64,000 nt of DNA from Ruminiclostridium cellobioparum DSM 1351 = ATCC 15832 (GTDB lineage Bacteria > Bacillota > Clostridia > Acetivibrionales > DSM-1351), in the NCBI RefSeq assembly GCF_000621505.1, contig NZ_KK211290.1, positions 53,501 to 117,500 on the forward strand, given 5' to 3'. Position 1 is the stretch's first letter, and each line of letters begins with the position of its first letter. The position numbers were made by a program, and so were the translations under genes. Shown one piece after another: positions 1-8,967 of this stretch. The notes beneath the pieces were generated by a model. That model saw only the letters and a list, made by a program, of their open reading frames with translations. It had not been told where the DNA came from and made no database searches.

Positions 1-539
1 CCGGTCCTGCCGGTCCAACTGGCGCTACCGGTCCTGCCGGCCCGACGGGTCCAACGGGTGCTACCGGCGCTGCCGGCCCAACGGGTCCGACGGGTGCTAC
101 CGGCGCTGCCGGCCCAACGGGTACTACTGGTCCTGCGGGTGCTACAGGCGCAACAGGTGCTACCGGTCCTGCCGGTCCAACTGGCGCTACCGGTCCTGCC
201 GGCCCGACGGGTCCAACGGGTGCTACCGGCGCTGCCGGCCCAACGGGTCCGACGGGTGCTACCGGCGCTGCCGGCCCAACGGGTACTACTGGTCCTGCGG
301 GTGCTACAGGCGCAACAGGTGCTACCGGTCCTGCCGGTCCAACTGGCGCTACCGGTCCTGCCGGCCCGACGGGTCCAACGGGTGCTACCGGCGCTGCCGG
401 CCCAACGGGTCCGACGGGTGCTACCGGCGCTGCCGGCCCAACGGGTACTACTGGTCCTGCGGGTGCTACAGGCGCAACAGGTGCTACCGGTCCTGCCGGT
501 CCAACTGGCGCTACCGGTCCTGCCGGCCCGACGGGTCCA
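1..539 (+). repeat. 162-bp tandem DNA repeats inside the collagen-like gene
   Basis: Three near-identical 162-bp units (18 Gly-X-Y triplets, 54 residues each) start at 54, 216 and 378. Bases 1-53 match the tail of a fourth unit. Beyond 540 the triplets continue but the long-period identity decays. Such identity at nucleotide level points to recent unequal recombination, so copy number probably varies between strains. Confidence 0.9.
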
Positions 540-1844
540 ACTGGCGCTACCGGTCCTGCCGGTTCAACAGGTGCTACTGGTCCTGCCGGCCCAACAGGTG
601 CTACTGGTCCTGCGGGTGCAACAGGCGCAACAGGTGCTACCGGGCCTGCCGGTTCAACAGGTGCTACTGGTCCTGCCGGCCCAACAGGTGCTACTGGTCC
701 TGCCGGCCCAACGGGTACTACTGGCGCTACCGGCCCAACGGGTCCAACTGGCGCTACCGGTCCTGCCGGTCCAACTGGTACTACTGGTCCTGCCGGCCCA
801 ACAGGTGCTACCGGTCCTGCCGGTCCAACTGGTGCTACTGGTCCTGCCGGCCCAACAGGTGCTACCGGTCCTGCCGGTCCAACAGGTGCTACTGGTCCTG
901 CCGGCCCAACGGGTACTACTGGCGCTACCGGTCCTGCCGGCCCAACGGGTCCAACTGGTGCTACTGGTCCTGCCGGCGCAACAGGTGCTACTGGTCCTGC
1001 CGGCTCGACGGGTGCTACTGGCGCTACAGGTCCTGCCGGCGCAACTGGTGCTACTGGTCCTGCGGGTGCAACAGGCGCTACTGGTCCTGCGGGTGCAACA
1101 GGCGCAACAGGTGCTACCGGTCCTGCCGGTCCAACTGGTGCTACTGGTCCTGCCGGTCCAACGGGTCCAACTGGGCCAACTGGTCCTGCGGGTGCAACAG
1201 GCGCTACAGGTGCTACCGGTCCTGCCGGCCCAACGGGTGCTGCAGGCGCTACAGGTCCTGCCGGTCCAACTGGCGCTACCGGTCCTGCCGGCCCGACGGG
1301 TCCAACGGGTGCTACCGGCGCTGCCGGTCCGACGGGTGCTACCGGCGCTACCGGTCCTGCCGGTCCAACTGGTGCTACCGGTCCTGCCGGCCCGACGGGT
1401 CCTGCGGGTGTTGCAGGTATTGCGGGTGTCACCGGAGCAGGCATAGCGGCCTATGCAAATGTGTATAATCTTGCTACACTTGCCGACGCAACAATAATTG
1501 GCGGAGCAGATGTACCGTTTAGTAATAACGGACCGCTAGTAGGAGTGACCCATACCCCGGGAACAACATCAATAGTGGTTCCATCAACAGGTAGCTATGA
1601 AATAATTTATAATCTTTCCATTTCAGCCGGAATAGGAGCATCCATTGCAATTGCGGTTAACGGAACCGTTAATGCAGCTACTCAAATATCAGCTTTGGTT
1701 GCTACCGGTGAACTGAGCGGCAATACAATCCTGTCCCTCACCGCAGGAGATGAGATCACATTGCGCAACAATTCGGCAGTTGCACTCACATTAACTCTTG
1801 CACCAAATGTAAGTGCCCAAATGGATATTCTTTTACTGGATTGA
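3..1844 (+). CDS. Collagen-like Gly-X-Y repeat protein with BclA-type C-terminal domain, 5'-truncated
   Basis: The frame opening at base 3 is uninterrupted to the stop at 1844, and the N-terminus lies before the window. About 159 Gly-X-Y triplets come first, almost all GPT, GAT, GPA or GAA, so threonine sits at many Y positions, a common O-glycosylation site in BclA-like proteins. From about base 1440 the repeats end and a roughly 130-residue beta-rich domain follows ([18 protein letters not shown] ... AQMDILLLD), with the look of the TNF/C1q-like C-terminal trimerisation domain of exosporium BclA. It is probably a trimeric spore-surface filament protein. The repeat DNA is much more GC-rich than its surroundings. 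The next gene is a glycosyltransferase, which fits a glycosylated surface protein. The family call is strong; spore location is inference. Confidence 0.9.
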   Translation, partial: GPAGPTGATGPAGPTGPTGATGAAGPTGPTGATGAAGPTGTTGPAGATGATGATGPAGPTGATGPAGPTGPTGATGAAGPTGPTGATGAAGPTGTTGPAGATGATGATGPAGPTGATGPAGPTGPTGATGAAGPTGPTGATGAAGPTGTTGPAGATGATGATGPAGPTGATGPAGPTGPTGATGPAGSTGATGPAGPTGATGPAGATGATGATGPAGSTGATGPAGPTGATGPAGPTGTTGATGPTGPTGATGPAGPTGTTGPAGPTGATGPAGPTGATGPAGPTGATGPAGPTGATGPAGPTGTTGATGPAGPTGPTGATGPAGATGATGPAGSTGATGATGPAGATGATGPAGATGATGPAGATGATGATGPAGPTGATGPAGPTGPTGPTGPAGATGATGATGPAGPTGAAGATGPAGPTGATGPAGPTGPTGATGAAGPTGATGATGPAGPTGATGPAGPTGPAGVAGIAGVTGAGIAAYANVYNLATLADATIIGGADVPFSNNGPLVGVTHTPGTTSIVVPSTGSYEIIYNLSISAGIGASIAIAVNGTVNAATQISALVATGELSGNTILSLTAGDEITLRNNSAVALTLTLAPNVSAQMDILLLD

Positions 1845-1854
1845 TTACTCTTTT

Positions 1855-1890
1855 AAAAGCCTCTGCCCGTATCGCGGGCGGGGGCTTTTT
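1855..1890 (+). terminator. Rho-independent terminator of the collagen-like gene
   Basis: A GC-rich stem (AAAAGCCTCTGCCCG pairing with CGGGCGGGGGCTTTT, using G-T pairs) ends in TTTTT, 11 bases after the stop codon. Confidence 0.85.
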
Positions 1891-2034
1891 CCCTGATTAA
1901 CTCCCGGGGCGAACGAATATATATATCTACAACTTTTTAGCAACATTTTCCTTCCATTAGAATAAACTAAGATAGCAACGTATGAAAGGATTTAGCGTTT
2001 ATTAGACTCAAGGTCTTTATAAACCGGGTACTAT

Positions 2035-3123
2035 ATGATAACTATAAGTCTTTGCATGATTGTAAAAAATGAGGAGGAAACCCTTGGCCGCTGTTTGGAT
2101 ACAGTTAAGGACATAGTAGATGAAATAAACATCGTAGATACAGGTTCAACTGACAGAACCAAAGAAATTGCACAGCAATACACCGACAGGATTTATGACT
2201 TCCCCTGGACGAACAGCTTTGCAGAAGCCAGAAATGAATCCTATAAATATGCCACAAAAGACTACATATTATATCTCGACGCAGACGATGTTCTCCTGGA
2301 AGACGACCGGGAAAAATTCAAAAAGTTAAAGGAAACCCTTGACCCCTCTGTTGATTCGGTGTCCATGTATTATAATGCAGGAATTGATGAATTTGGAAAT
2401 GTAACTCTGAGATTTCGGAATAATCGCCTCGTAAAAAGAGAAAAAAATTACCGCTGGTATGGTGATTGCCATAACTATCTGGATATCCACGGTAAAATCA
2501 TCAACTCTGATGTTGCCGTTACCCATAAAAAGCTGCGCCATTCGGTTGGCCGTACCGTTTCAATATTCGAAAGCAAGCTTGCCAGGGGAGATACTTTTTC
2601 TCCAAGGGATTACTTTTATTACGGCAATGAATTAAGGGAAAACGGCCGCTTCCAGGAAGCTATCGACAACTACGACAAGAACCTCGAAATGAAAGGCGGT
2701 TGGGTAGAAGATAAAATCTTTGCCTGCATTTATAAAGGCGACTGTTATCGCTCATTAGGAGATAAAACCAAAGAACTTGCTTCCCTGTTTCAATCCTTTA
2801 ATTACTCCCCTCCCAGAGGTGAAGCCTGCAGCCGGATAGGCTACAATTTTCATACCAGGAGAGATTATAAAACAGCAATCTTCTGGTATGAGCTGGCAAC
2901 AAAGCTATACCCTGATCCTGATAGATGGAGTTTTGTCTATATGGCTTATTATACCTGGTATCCACATTTACAGTTATGCGTCTGCTATTACAGAATTGGT
3001 GACTTTCAAAAGGCACACGAGCATAATGAAGAGGCCGCAAAATACAGGCCCTCCGATCCCAGCGTAATTAACAACCGGCGGCTTTTTGAAAGGTTATTTC
3101 AAAAAAGTGATGCCGAACAATAA
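2035..3123 (+). CDS. Family 2 glycosyltransferase with C-terminal TPR-like region
   Basis: This 362-residue protein begins with a GT-A glycosyltransferase fold. It has the family 2 opening SLCMIVKNEEETLGRCLD, the nucleotide-binding stretch IVDTGSTDRT and the metal-binding acidic motif LYLDADD near residue 82. Residues from about 190 on are helical and repeat-like (YYGNELRENGRFQEAIDNYD), as in TPR-containing members. It would move a sugar from a nucleotide donor to an acceptor in the cytoplasm. No membrane segment or signal peptide is visible. It follows the collagen-like gene, from which a terminator separates it, so co-function in decorating that Thr-rich protein is plausible but not shown. 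The ribosome binding site is weak. Donor and acceptor cannot be read from sequence. Confidence 0.85.
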   Translation: MITISLCMIVKNEEETLGRCLDTVKDIVDEINIVDTGSTDRTKEIAQQYTDRIYDFPWTNSFAEARNESYKYATKDYILYLDADDVLLEDDREKFKKLKETLDPSVDSVSMYYNAGIDEFGNVTLRFRNNRLVKREKNYRWYGDCHNYLDIHGKIINSDVAVTHKKLRHSVGRTVSIFESKLARGDTFSPRDYFYYGNELRENGRFQEAIDNYDKNLEMKGGWVEDKIFACIYKGDCYRSLGDKTKELASLFQSFNYSPPRGEACSRIGYNFHTRRDYKTAIFWYELATKLYPDPDRWSFVYMAYYTWYPHLQLCVCYYRIGDFQKAHEHNEEAAKYRPSDPSVINNRRLFERLFQKSDAEQ

Positions 3124-3139
3124 GTTTTTAAATTACACT

Positions 3140-3174
3140 GAGCCGGTGTCGGAAATTTTTCCGTGCACCGGCTC
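3140..3174 (+). terminator. Stem-loop after the glycosyltransferase, probably a terminator
   Basis: GAGCCGGTG (3140-3148) pairs perfectly with CACCGGCTC (3166-3174). The following sequence is pyrimidine-rich rather than a clean T-run, so termination is likely but not certain. It lies between convergent genes. Confidence 0.6.
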
Positions 3175-3244
3175 TCCTGTATCTCTCTTTTATTTATTGA
3201 ATAAAACCTGATAAAACAAGCTCTGTAACCTTTTACGCATATAT

Positions 3245-4159
3245 CTACGGAAGCTTGTTTCCGGCTGCTCTATAAATTTCATACCATTCAGGCCTTGTCA
3301 GTTCAACTCCCGAAGCCTTGCATATATCCTTCAATCTGGAAGCACTTGTTGTACCAACAATAGGCTGCATTTTTGCAGGATGCCTTAAAAGCCATGCTAT
3401 AGCAATAGCCGTATTTGTAACACCCTTGGCTTCTGCCAGTTCATCAATGGTCTTATTAAGTTCGGGGAATTTGTCATTATTTAAGAATACTCCCTCAAAA
3501 AAACCATATTGGAAAGGTGACCAGGGTTGGATTGTGATATCATGTAACCGGCAGTAATCCAGTATACTTCCATCTCTGTCAAAGGAACCGGGGACATTCA
3601 TATTGACATTTATTCCTGTATCAATCATACCGGTGTGCATTATACTAAACTGGAGCTGATTTGCCACCAGCTTCTGACTCACATATTTTTTCAACAAATC
3701 AATCTGCATCGGATTTTGATTGCTTACTCCAAAATTCCTGACTTTTCCGCTGGATTGCAGGATGGAAAACGCCTCTGCCACTTCCTCAGGCTCAACCAGT
3801 GCATCGGGGCGATGCAGGAGGAGTACGTCAATATAATCGGTTTTCAGGCGTTTCAGACTGCCGTCAACTGCTTCAAGTATATGCTCTTTTGAAAAATCAA
3901 AATACTCTTGCCTGATACCGCACTTTGTCTGGATAATAAGTTTTTCTCTGATTGCAGGTTTCATCTCGATAGCTTCTGCAAACATTTCCTCAGACTTTCC
4001 CCCTGCATAAATATCAGCGTGGTCGAAAAAATCTATTCCCTCTTCCAGGGCCGTATTTATAAGCACTGCCGCATCCTTTTTCGAAAGCTCTGTTATCCTC
4101 ATACAACCAAGAGAAATTTCAGATGCATTTAAAGCTCCGCCAATACTAATTTTTTTCAT
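3245..4159 (-). CDS. Aldo/keto reductase
   Basis: NADPH-dependent (beta/alpha)8 oxidoreductase of the YcsN/YdhF-like group, about 304 residues and so of normal length. The four catalytic residues are visible: Asp and Tyr in FFDHADIYAGGKSE, Lys in IIQTKCG and His in VLLLHRPD. The substrate cannot be deduced. ATG at 4159 is preferred over the in-frame TTG at 4162 because the GAGGTG ribosome binding site is then correctly spaced. The gene is divergent from a MerR regulator, and its own promoter carries a MerR-type dyad in the spacer, so it is very probably that regulator's target. Confidence 0.88.
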   Translation of the reverse strand: MKKISIGGALNASEISLGCMRITELSKKDAAVLINTALEEGIDFFDHADIYAGGKSEEMFAEAIEMKPAIREKLIIQTKCGIRQEYFDFSKEHILEAVDGSLKRLKTDYIDVLLLHRPDALVEPEEVAEAFSILQSSGKVRNFGVSNQNPMQIDLLKKYVSQKLVANQLQFSIMHTGMIDTGINVNMNVPGSFDRDGSILDYCRLHDITIQPWSPFQYGFFEGVFLNNDKFPELNKTIDELAEAKGVTNTAIAIAWLLRHPAKMQPIVGTTSASRLKDICKASGVELTRPEWYEIYRAAGNKLP

Positions 4160-4229
4160 CAAAACACCTCTTTCTTATATTTTCTAATTTATCCATGTAA
4201 ATACTAAAATTGTTCTCCATAACTCGAAT

Positions 4230-4258
4230 TCTATACCTTAGAGTTTACTATAAGTCAA
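4230..4258 (-). promoter_or_regulatory. Aldo/keto reductase promoter with MerR-type operator
   Basis: On the minus strand, TTGACT (4253-4258) and TATAGA (4230-4235) are separated by 17 bases. The spacer holds an imperfect dyad (TTAGAGTTTACTATAA on the plus strand, 4238-4253). MerR-family activators typically bind a dyad between -35 and -10, so the neighbouring regulator is the likely ligand. Confidence 0.7.
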
Positions 4259-4283
4259 TACTCTTATAAATTTTAAATATCTC

Positions 4284-4311
4284 TTGACCTGAAGTATAAT
4301 ATAAGTGTAAT
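4284..4311 (+). promoter_or_regulatory. Probable promoter of the MerR regulator gene
   Basis: TTGACC (4284-4289) is followed 16 bases later by TGTAAT (4306-4311). A strong AGGGGG ribosome binding site follows at 4331. Confidence 0.5.
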
Positions 4312-4343
4312 TTAGAAATAGAAAAGTTAAAGGGGGTATTTTT

Positions 4344-4742
4344 TTGGAATACACTATTAAACAGGCAGCTGAAAAAATGAACCTTACAGCGTATACACTC
4401 CGGTATTATGATAAAGAAGGATTACTTCCCTTTGTTGTCAGAGACAGCGCGGGTAACAGGCTTTTTACCGATAACGATATCGAATGGCTTGGACTTATCT
4501 GCTGCCTGAAAAATACCGGTATGCCAATAAGACAGATAAAAAAATTCATCCAGGGAGCGCTGGAAGGTGATCACACTCTTGAAAGCCGTGTAAAAATGCT
4601 GCTGGAACATAGAAACCATGTGTTAAGACAAATGGAAGAATTAAATAAAAACCTGGATAAAATCAATCACAAGATAAAACATTACGGCGGCTGTCTGGAG
4701 GAGTATAAAAAACAGAATATCCAGTCTGTACACGCCAATTAG
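4344..4742 (+). CDS. MerR-family transcriptional regulator
   Basis: 132-residue DNA-binding protein. The N-terminal winged helix-turn-helix is typical (YTIKQAAEKMNLTAYTLRYY, then DKEGLLPFVVRDSAGNRLFT). A dimerisation coiled coil follows from about residue 75 (MLLEHRNHVLRQMEELNKNL). There is no conserved Cys cluster of a metal-sensing MerR; the two C-terminal-region cysteines are not in such an arrangement, so the signal is unknown. It starts at TTG with a good AGGGGG ribosome binding site. It is divergent from an aldo/keto reductase, a pairing common in Firmicutes, and the dyad in that gene's promoter is the likely operator. Confidence 0.9.
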   Translation: MEYTIKQAAEKMNLTAYTLRYYDKEGLLPFVVRDSAGNRLFTDNDIEWLGLICCLKNTGMPIRQIKKFIQGALEGDHTLESRVKMLLEHRNHVLRQMEELNKNLDKINHKIKHYGGCLEEYKKQNIQSVHAN

Positions 4743-4791
4743 CCATGTCAGTCATCTTAAATTTATGGTATTAAAAACAACATTAAAGAAT

Positions 4792-4882
4792 GGGGTGTGG
4801 CAAAACTGACACAATTGAAATATATGCGGAAAATTATATTTTGCGGCACCCCATTTTACCATATTTAAGGGCAAAAAAGGAA
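4792..4882. repeat. Palindromic intergenic repeat, family E copy 1
   Basis: GGGGTGTGGCAAAA at 4792 pairs with TTTTGCGGCACCCC ending at 4852, enclosing an AT-rich loop with CAATTGAAATATATG. The loop, the right arm and the tail (ATATTTAAGG...AAAAAAGGAA) recur at 61930-62093. It lies at the 3' end of the convergent MerR and hexokinase genes and may also act as a terminator. Confidence 0.6.
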
Positions 4883-4895
4883 TAAATATCATTGT

Positions 4896-6194
4896 CTATT
4901 TTTGTGTTGTAGCAACAGCAGCAGCTATAGCCGCACCCAATCCGGAACCGTCTTTTACCAAACGGATTCCGATATTTTCAGCATCCTGCCCTAAAGCGTC
5001 GGCAAAAGCTTCTTCCATCAGTTTTGGCGCCTTTGGCATCTTTTCATATATGGTTCCGTCTATTGCTATAATATGCTTGTTTTTAACTCTGGTTCCGTCG
5101 TTTTCCTGATGGAACAGGATACCAAGGTGAGAAGTGGCGACAAGTCTTACAGTTCTCTTTAAAACAGCTTCTGAAATACTCTTTATCAGCTCGGCGTCAA
5201 CCATAGTGCAATTGTAATGTTCCGTGGTCTGTGAGGGATAGAGTATAAAGTTTTCCACCATCAGCGCATTAAAATTCTGGTTGAAAAAAGTATTTGTATC
5301 AGTATCGTCATTTGCAAATAACAGTTTTTGATTGTACAGGTCCTTGCAGACTTCCTTAACAATACTTCCCATGTAGTATCCCGACACCATTTTCTCCAGC
5401 AGCTGTAAGCCTGGCATCTGGCTGTTCTTGTCTATAATCTCATCATATTTTGTAACAGGAAGCCCCACATTATAGTTACCCGACTCAAGATTCACTATCA
5501 TTTTTCCGCCATTGATGGGATGATTATTTTCCAGATAACAGGTGTTATGCCCTGTTCCCATGATTGAGCCGATATCTGCATCCTGATAACTGTACATTGC
5601 AACAAGCAAAGTCCCCACCGTATCATTCAGTATGGCAACCGGCTCAATGTTTATATTTTTTGCCTTCAGGGCATCTGCAAGAAGTTTATTTATATTCTGA
5701 CCCTCTACGCCCGAGGTGGTAATCTCTTTTGTCCAATGTATCAAATATGCTTCATTTATGCCTTCCTGCCTGCATGGAAAAGAAAAGGTATTTCCAAGAT
5801 ACATGCTCTCTCCAGGTTCAGTTATCCCCGCCATACATTCGGCCATATAACCAAAGAGCTGGCTTGCATCAGTATTTGATTTTGTGAGGTCAAAATCTTT
5901 TTCCTTGTTTATAAGCTTTTCTTTTATCTCTGCAAGCTTTTCAAAATTGCCGTCTTTTATCCTGAACTTTGTACATCTAAGATTTGTCCCCCCCATATCC
6001 ATAGTCATAAATACGCCATGTTCTTTGCCCGTGGGCTTTCCGATATAGGAAGGTAGCATTTTCAGACAGGTTTTTTCTCCTTTAAGACCGGCTTCCATTG
6101 TTTCCTTAAACAGTCCCGCAATTCGAAGCATGCTGTCCTTGTCGATTTCAAATTCTTTTAGTACATTATTTACTACATCGTTATTGAACCCCAT
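4896..6194 (-). CDS. Eukaryotic-type hexokinase
   Basis: 432 residues, close to one 50-kDa hexokinase unit of yeast or animals and longer than bacterial ROK glucokinases. Visible family landmarks are the phosphate-binding MTMDMGGTNLRC (near residue 67), the sugar-binding FSFPCRQEGINEAYLIHWTK, the catalytic Asp in AILNDTVGTLLVAMYS, the GTGHNTCY loop and the C-terminal GSGLGAAIAAAVA. It would phosphorylate glucose or a similar hexose at C6 using ATP in the cytoplasm, feeding glycolysis. This type is uncommon in bacteria but known in some clostridia. It has its own AGAGGTG ribosome binding site and no obvious operon partner. Confidence 0.88.
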   Translation of the reverse strand: MGFNNDVVNNVLKEFEIDKDSMLRIAGLFKETMEAGLKGEKTCLKMLPSYIGKPTGKEHGVFMTMDMGGTNLRCTKFRIKDGNFEKLAEIKEKLINKEKDFDLTKSNTDASQLFGYMAECMAGITEPGESMYLGNTFSFPCRQEGINEAYLIHWTKEITTSGVEGQNINKLLADALKAKNINIEPVAILNDTVGTLLVAMYSYQDADIGSIMGTGHNTCYLENNHPINGGKMIVNLESGNYNVGLPVTKYDEIIDKNSQMPGLQLLEKMVSGYYMGSIVKEVCKDLYNQKLLFANDDTDTNTFFNQNFNALMVENFILYPSQTTEHYNCTMVDAELIKSISEAVLKRTVRLVATSHLGILFHQENDGTRVKNKHIIAIDGTIYEKMPKAPKLMEEAFADALGQDAENIGIRLVKDGSGLGAAIAAAVATTQK

Positions 6195-6294
6195 ATTGCA
6201 CCTCTTATATTATAGATTTAAATTGGCATCATAATTATTCTATTATTCTGATTTTATTTTATATATGCCGTTTGGTCAAGCAAGAATGCAGATT

Positions 6295-7155
6295 TTATTC
6301 GATCTGTCTGACTATCATACTATTTATATATGACATAATCTTCAGGAGTTGATCGGTTCTTTCATTTTCATAAAATATTTCCAGTTTTTTATCCGTGTTA
6401 AAAACATATTTCATTTTCATACCTTTTCCGGTGGCTTCCAGAGCAATATTCTTCAACGCTCTCAGAGGAATATGAATCAGATCTCCTGTAACGTTGTGAT
6501 TCGGCCTTGAGTTGTTATTTTCCATAAATATAATTATTTCCTGTTTGCAGACAACAGTAAAATGCGCATGAGTCATAACCTTATTGAAAAGTAAACCGGG
6601 ATGATGGTACACTTTCTTCTGTTTCAGGCTGCACAGCACCGAAGCCCTATCAATTACTGCATTTTTTGCTAGCAAAGCACCGGTATATCTGTTTTCCTCG
6701 GTATCTGAAAAGGCTATATCCGAATAATCCACCTTTTCAGTTATAAAAGTGTTTTCAATTAATTTTTTACGTAATTCAACCAGTAAGCCGTTAACAAACT
6801 CATTTACGTTGGAATCGAAAAAAATCCGCTCTTTTAAACCATTCCTATAGTCTATTGATATACAATATGAATTAGGCTGGCCTTCGTTTACCACATAGTT
6901 TATATCCTCAAAACCTAAATTCATTTTTGATATACTGCCGTTGATATTCTTGATGATTACCAATTTTGTGCTATAAATCATTATAAGCTTTTCAAGCAAT
7001 TCATCCTTATTAGCGATCAGATTGGAGCACAGCACTATCTTATGGGGCTGGAGCTCATCCTGGCCCAGGCGCCGGTAATACTGCGGGAACTTGTCTTTTA
7101 AAATTTTGATATCAATAATGGGCTCTGCAGTGACAGCCCTATCCGATGAAATCAT
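6295..7155 (-). CDS. Protein of unknown function
   Basis: I do not recognise this 286-residue protein. It has no signal peptide or membrane segment and is rich in beta-strand-like alternating patterns. The C-terminal part (HIPLRALKNIALEATGKG, then KMKYVFNTDKKLEIFYENER) resembles a PH-like fold, where a bent sheet closes with a helix (QLLKIMSYINSMI). A second copy of that pattern may sit near the N-terminus (IIKNINGSISKMNLGFEDIN), suggesting two such domains. A good AGAGGAG ribosome binding site precedes the ATG. It stands alone between hexokinase and a divergent lipoprotein gene, so context gives no role. Confidence 0.6.
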   Translation of the reverse strand: MISSDRAVTAEPIIDIKILKDKFPQYYRRLGQDELQPHKIVLCSNLIANKDELLEKLIMIYSTKLVIIKNINGSISKMNLGFEDINYVVNEGQPNSYCISIDYRNGLKERIFFDSNVNEFVNGLLVELRKKLIENTFITEKVDYSDIAFSDTEENRYTGALLAKNAVIDRASVLCSLKQKKVYHHPGLLFNKVMTHAHFTVVCKQEIIIFMENNNSRPNHNVTGDLIHIPLRALKNIALEATGKGMKMKYVFNTDKKLEIFYENERTDQLLKIMSYINSMIVRQIE

Positions 7156-7355
7156 AATTTACTCCTCTTAATCCGCATTCTTTCATTATAAATATCACAA
7201 GTATAATTGTACAAAATTATATAATTTTTGTAAAACATTTAATTATAAGTTCATAAATTAACAATATTTTCTTCACAGAATCTACTTATTTGGATTGTAT
7301 TATATTGATGTAGCAGTAAAAATAATCCAGTATCAAGACAGGAAGGTGTTTATTT

Positions 7356-7985
7356 GTGAAGAAGAGCATAAGTATTCTCTTAATATCTTTATTTATATTC
7401 TCCCTTGCAGCCTGCGGTTCCAATAATTCGCCGGCAGCCGCAGCTGACAGCAGTACGGGCGGCCGGATGCAGGTACAGGCTGCCGACCTTACAGGTGAGG
7501 TAAGTTCAGTTTCAGATAATAAAATTACATTGAAGCTTATAAAAATGCCTGCCTTCGGCAGAAACGGAAGAGCTCAGTCAGATAACAGCAACTCATTTTC
7601 AGACAGACGGTCCCCTGAAGATAGTGCTGCAAACTCTTCAGCCAGCCGGCCGAAGGGAAGCAATAGTGCTAATCCGTCAGGAAATCAATCGCAGGAAAGA
7701 GGTCAGCGTCCTCAAAGGACCGTTGAATATACCGGTGAGACAAAAACTGTCACCATTCCTGGTGACATCAAAATAACAGAAGCTGGGAGAAGACAAAGCG
7801 ATGACAGCGGAAACGGGCAGTCAGCACTGAGCGTTTCAGATATAAAGGAGGGTGATGTCCTGCAAATCTGGTATTCTCAAGATAACGGCGAAGCAATTTC
7901 CAGAGTGGTCTTGATGCGGTCCTTGACCGGTTTATCAGACAGCAATGAGGATCAGACGAATGATACAAACAAAACCGGACAATAG
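7356..7985 (+). CDS. Lipoprotein with Ser/Asn/Arg-rich low-complexity insert
   Basis: 209 residues. A lipoprotein signal peptide (MKKSISILLISLFIFSLAAC) ends in the lipobox LAAC, so it should be anchored outside the membrane. Two beta-rich parts (DLTGEVSSVSDNKITLKLIK and the C-terminal VSDIKEGDVLQIWYSQD) look like halves of one small barrel domain. They are split by about 80 residues of Ser/Asn/Arg/Gln-rich sequence. The start is GTG with a GGAAGG ribosome binding site. It converges on the amidase gene 16 bases away. Function unknown. Confidence 0.75.
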   Translation: MKKSISILLISLFIFSLAACGSNNSPAAAADSSTGGRMQVQAADLTGEVSSVSDNKITLKLIKMPAFGRNGRAQSDNSNSFSDRRSPEDSAANSSASRPKGSNSANPSGNQSQERGQRPQRTVEYTGETKTVTIPGDIKITEAGRRQSDDSGNGQSALSVSDIKEGDVLQIWYSQDNGEAISRVVLMRSLTGLSDSNEDQTNDTNKTGQ

Positions 7986-8001
7986 ATATTATGGTTTAAA
8001 A

Positions 8002-8913
8002 CTATTTTTTCTTGCCAGAGTTAATATAACTGTTGTACTTTTCAACACCCTCGGTTATCCCTGTAACTATTTTGTTCTGATATGAATCGGAATTCAGCAG
8101 CCGGTCCTCCTCAGGATTGGTCATGAAGCCCATTTCCAGCAGCATAACAGGTATTTTAGACCAGTTGAAGCCGGTGAGGTCGGTACTCTTTACAGTTCCT
8201 GCCGATTTTGCCTTTGTATTTTTAAGAACACCCTCCATTATATACTCTCCGGCTTTCGCACTTTTTAGGAGCATGTCTTTATCCTTGATATATTTATCAC
8301 CCGGAACCATCATAAGTACTCCCGAAGCCTTTTTGCTTTCGGAGCCGTTTGCGTGAATCCTTATTGTCAAATCTGCGCCTGATTTGTTCCAGAAATCCGT
8401 TCTCTCTACATTCGTCATGTTGCAGGTGTGAGTTTCCCTGACCATTATTACATTGGCACCCTTGTCGGCCAGCGCTTTCTTCAGCTTTAGTGAAACAGTC
8501 AGATTGAGACTTTCCTCTGTTACCTTTGTCACCACACCAGTTGTTCCGCTTGCAGTTGCCGCTTTCATAACCTTGGAGCCGGGGGCAAGAGGTTCAGTTT
8601 TTTTAACTTTTTTTGTCAGTATGCCGTGTCCCGGGTCAATGCAGACCGTTAAGCCGTCAAGCGGTTTTGTTTCCCTGGCTTTAGCCTCGCCCTTATCCTT
8701 GTCCGAAGAATTTTTTACAGCCATCTCTTTAATTGTATTTGAAGCCGCTTTATTTTCATCAGTCATTGCTGCTTTCCTTTCGAGAACTACGGTTTCAATG
8801 TTTGTACTCACGGAGACAGCCTGTCCTGTATGCGTCTGCGGACTTCCATATGAACAACCTGTAAAGGAAGTCAAGAGTATGCTTAACAATAGGATACCAA
8901 CGATTTTTTTCAT
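8002..8913 (-). CDS. N-acetylmuramoyl-L-alanine amidase, Amidase_3 family, lipoprotein
   Basis: 303 residues with a lipoprotein signal (ILLSILLTSFTGC). The domain after residue 85 is a zinc amidase of the CwlD/AmiC type. It shows the first zinc His in VCIDPGHG, a Glu in TEESLNLTVSLKLKKAL, the second His in IRIHANGS and the catalytic Glu in MLLEMGFMTNPEED. It would cut the bond between MurNAc and the stem peptide of peptidoglycan on the outer face of the membrane. CwlD homologues make spore-cortex muramic lactam, but similarity alone does not show that role here. A Lys/Thr-rich linker joins the lipid anchor to the enzyme. The downstream end converges with the preceding lipoprotein gene. Confidence 0.88.
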   Translation of the reverse strand: MKKIVGILLLSILLTSFTGCSYGSPQTHTGQAVSVSTNIETVVLERKAAMTDENKAASNTIKEMAVKNSSDKDKGEAKARETKPLDGLTVCIDPGHGILTKKVKKTEPLAPGSKVMKAATASGTTGVVTKVTEESLNLTVSLKLKKALADKGANVIMVRETHTCNMTNVERTDFWNKSGADLTIRIHANGSESKKASGVLMMVPGDKYIKDKDMLLKSAKAGEYIMEGVLKNTKAKSAGTVKSTDLTGFNWSKIPVMLLEMGFMTNPEEDRLLNSDSYQNKIVTGITEGVEKYNSYINSGKKK

Positions 8914-8967
8914 AAATGAAATTCCAGCTCCTGTTTACTTATAATTTGGTCATATATCGAGTTGATT

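Noticed and set aside
1-539. Possible CRISPR-like array
   Set aside because: The repeats are contiguous without unique spacers and are multiples of 9 bases coding Gly-X-Y triplets.
58-1446. 462-codon ORF of Leu/Pro/Ala/Arg repeats on the plus strand
   Set aside because: It is a wrong-frame reading of the collagen-like repeat DNA. The frame at base 3 gives Gly-X-Y and runs into the BclA-like C-terminal domain.
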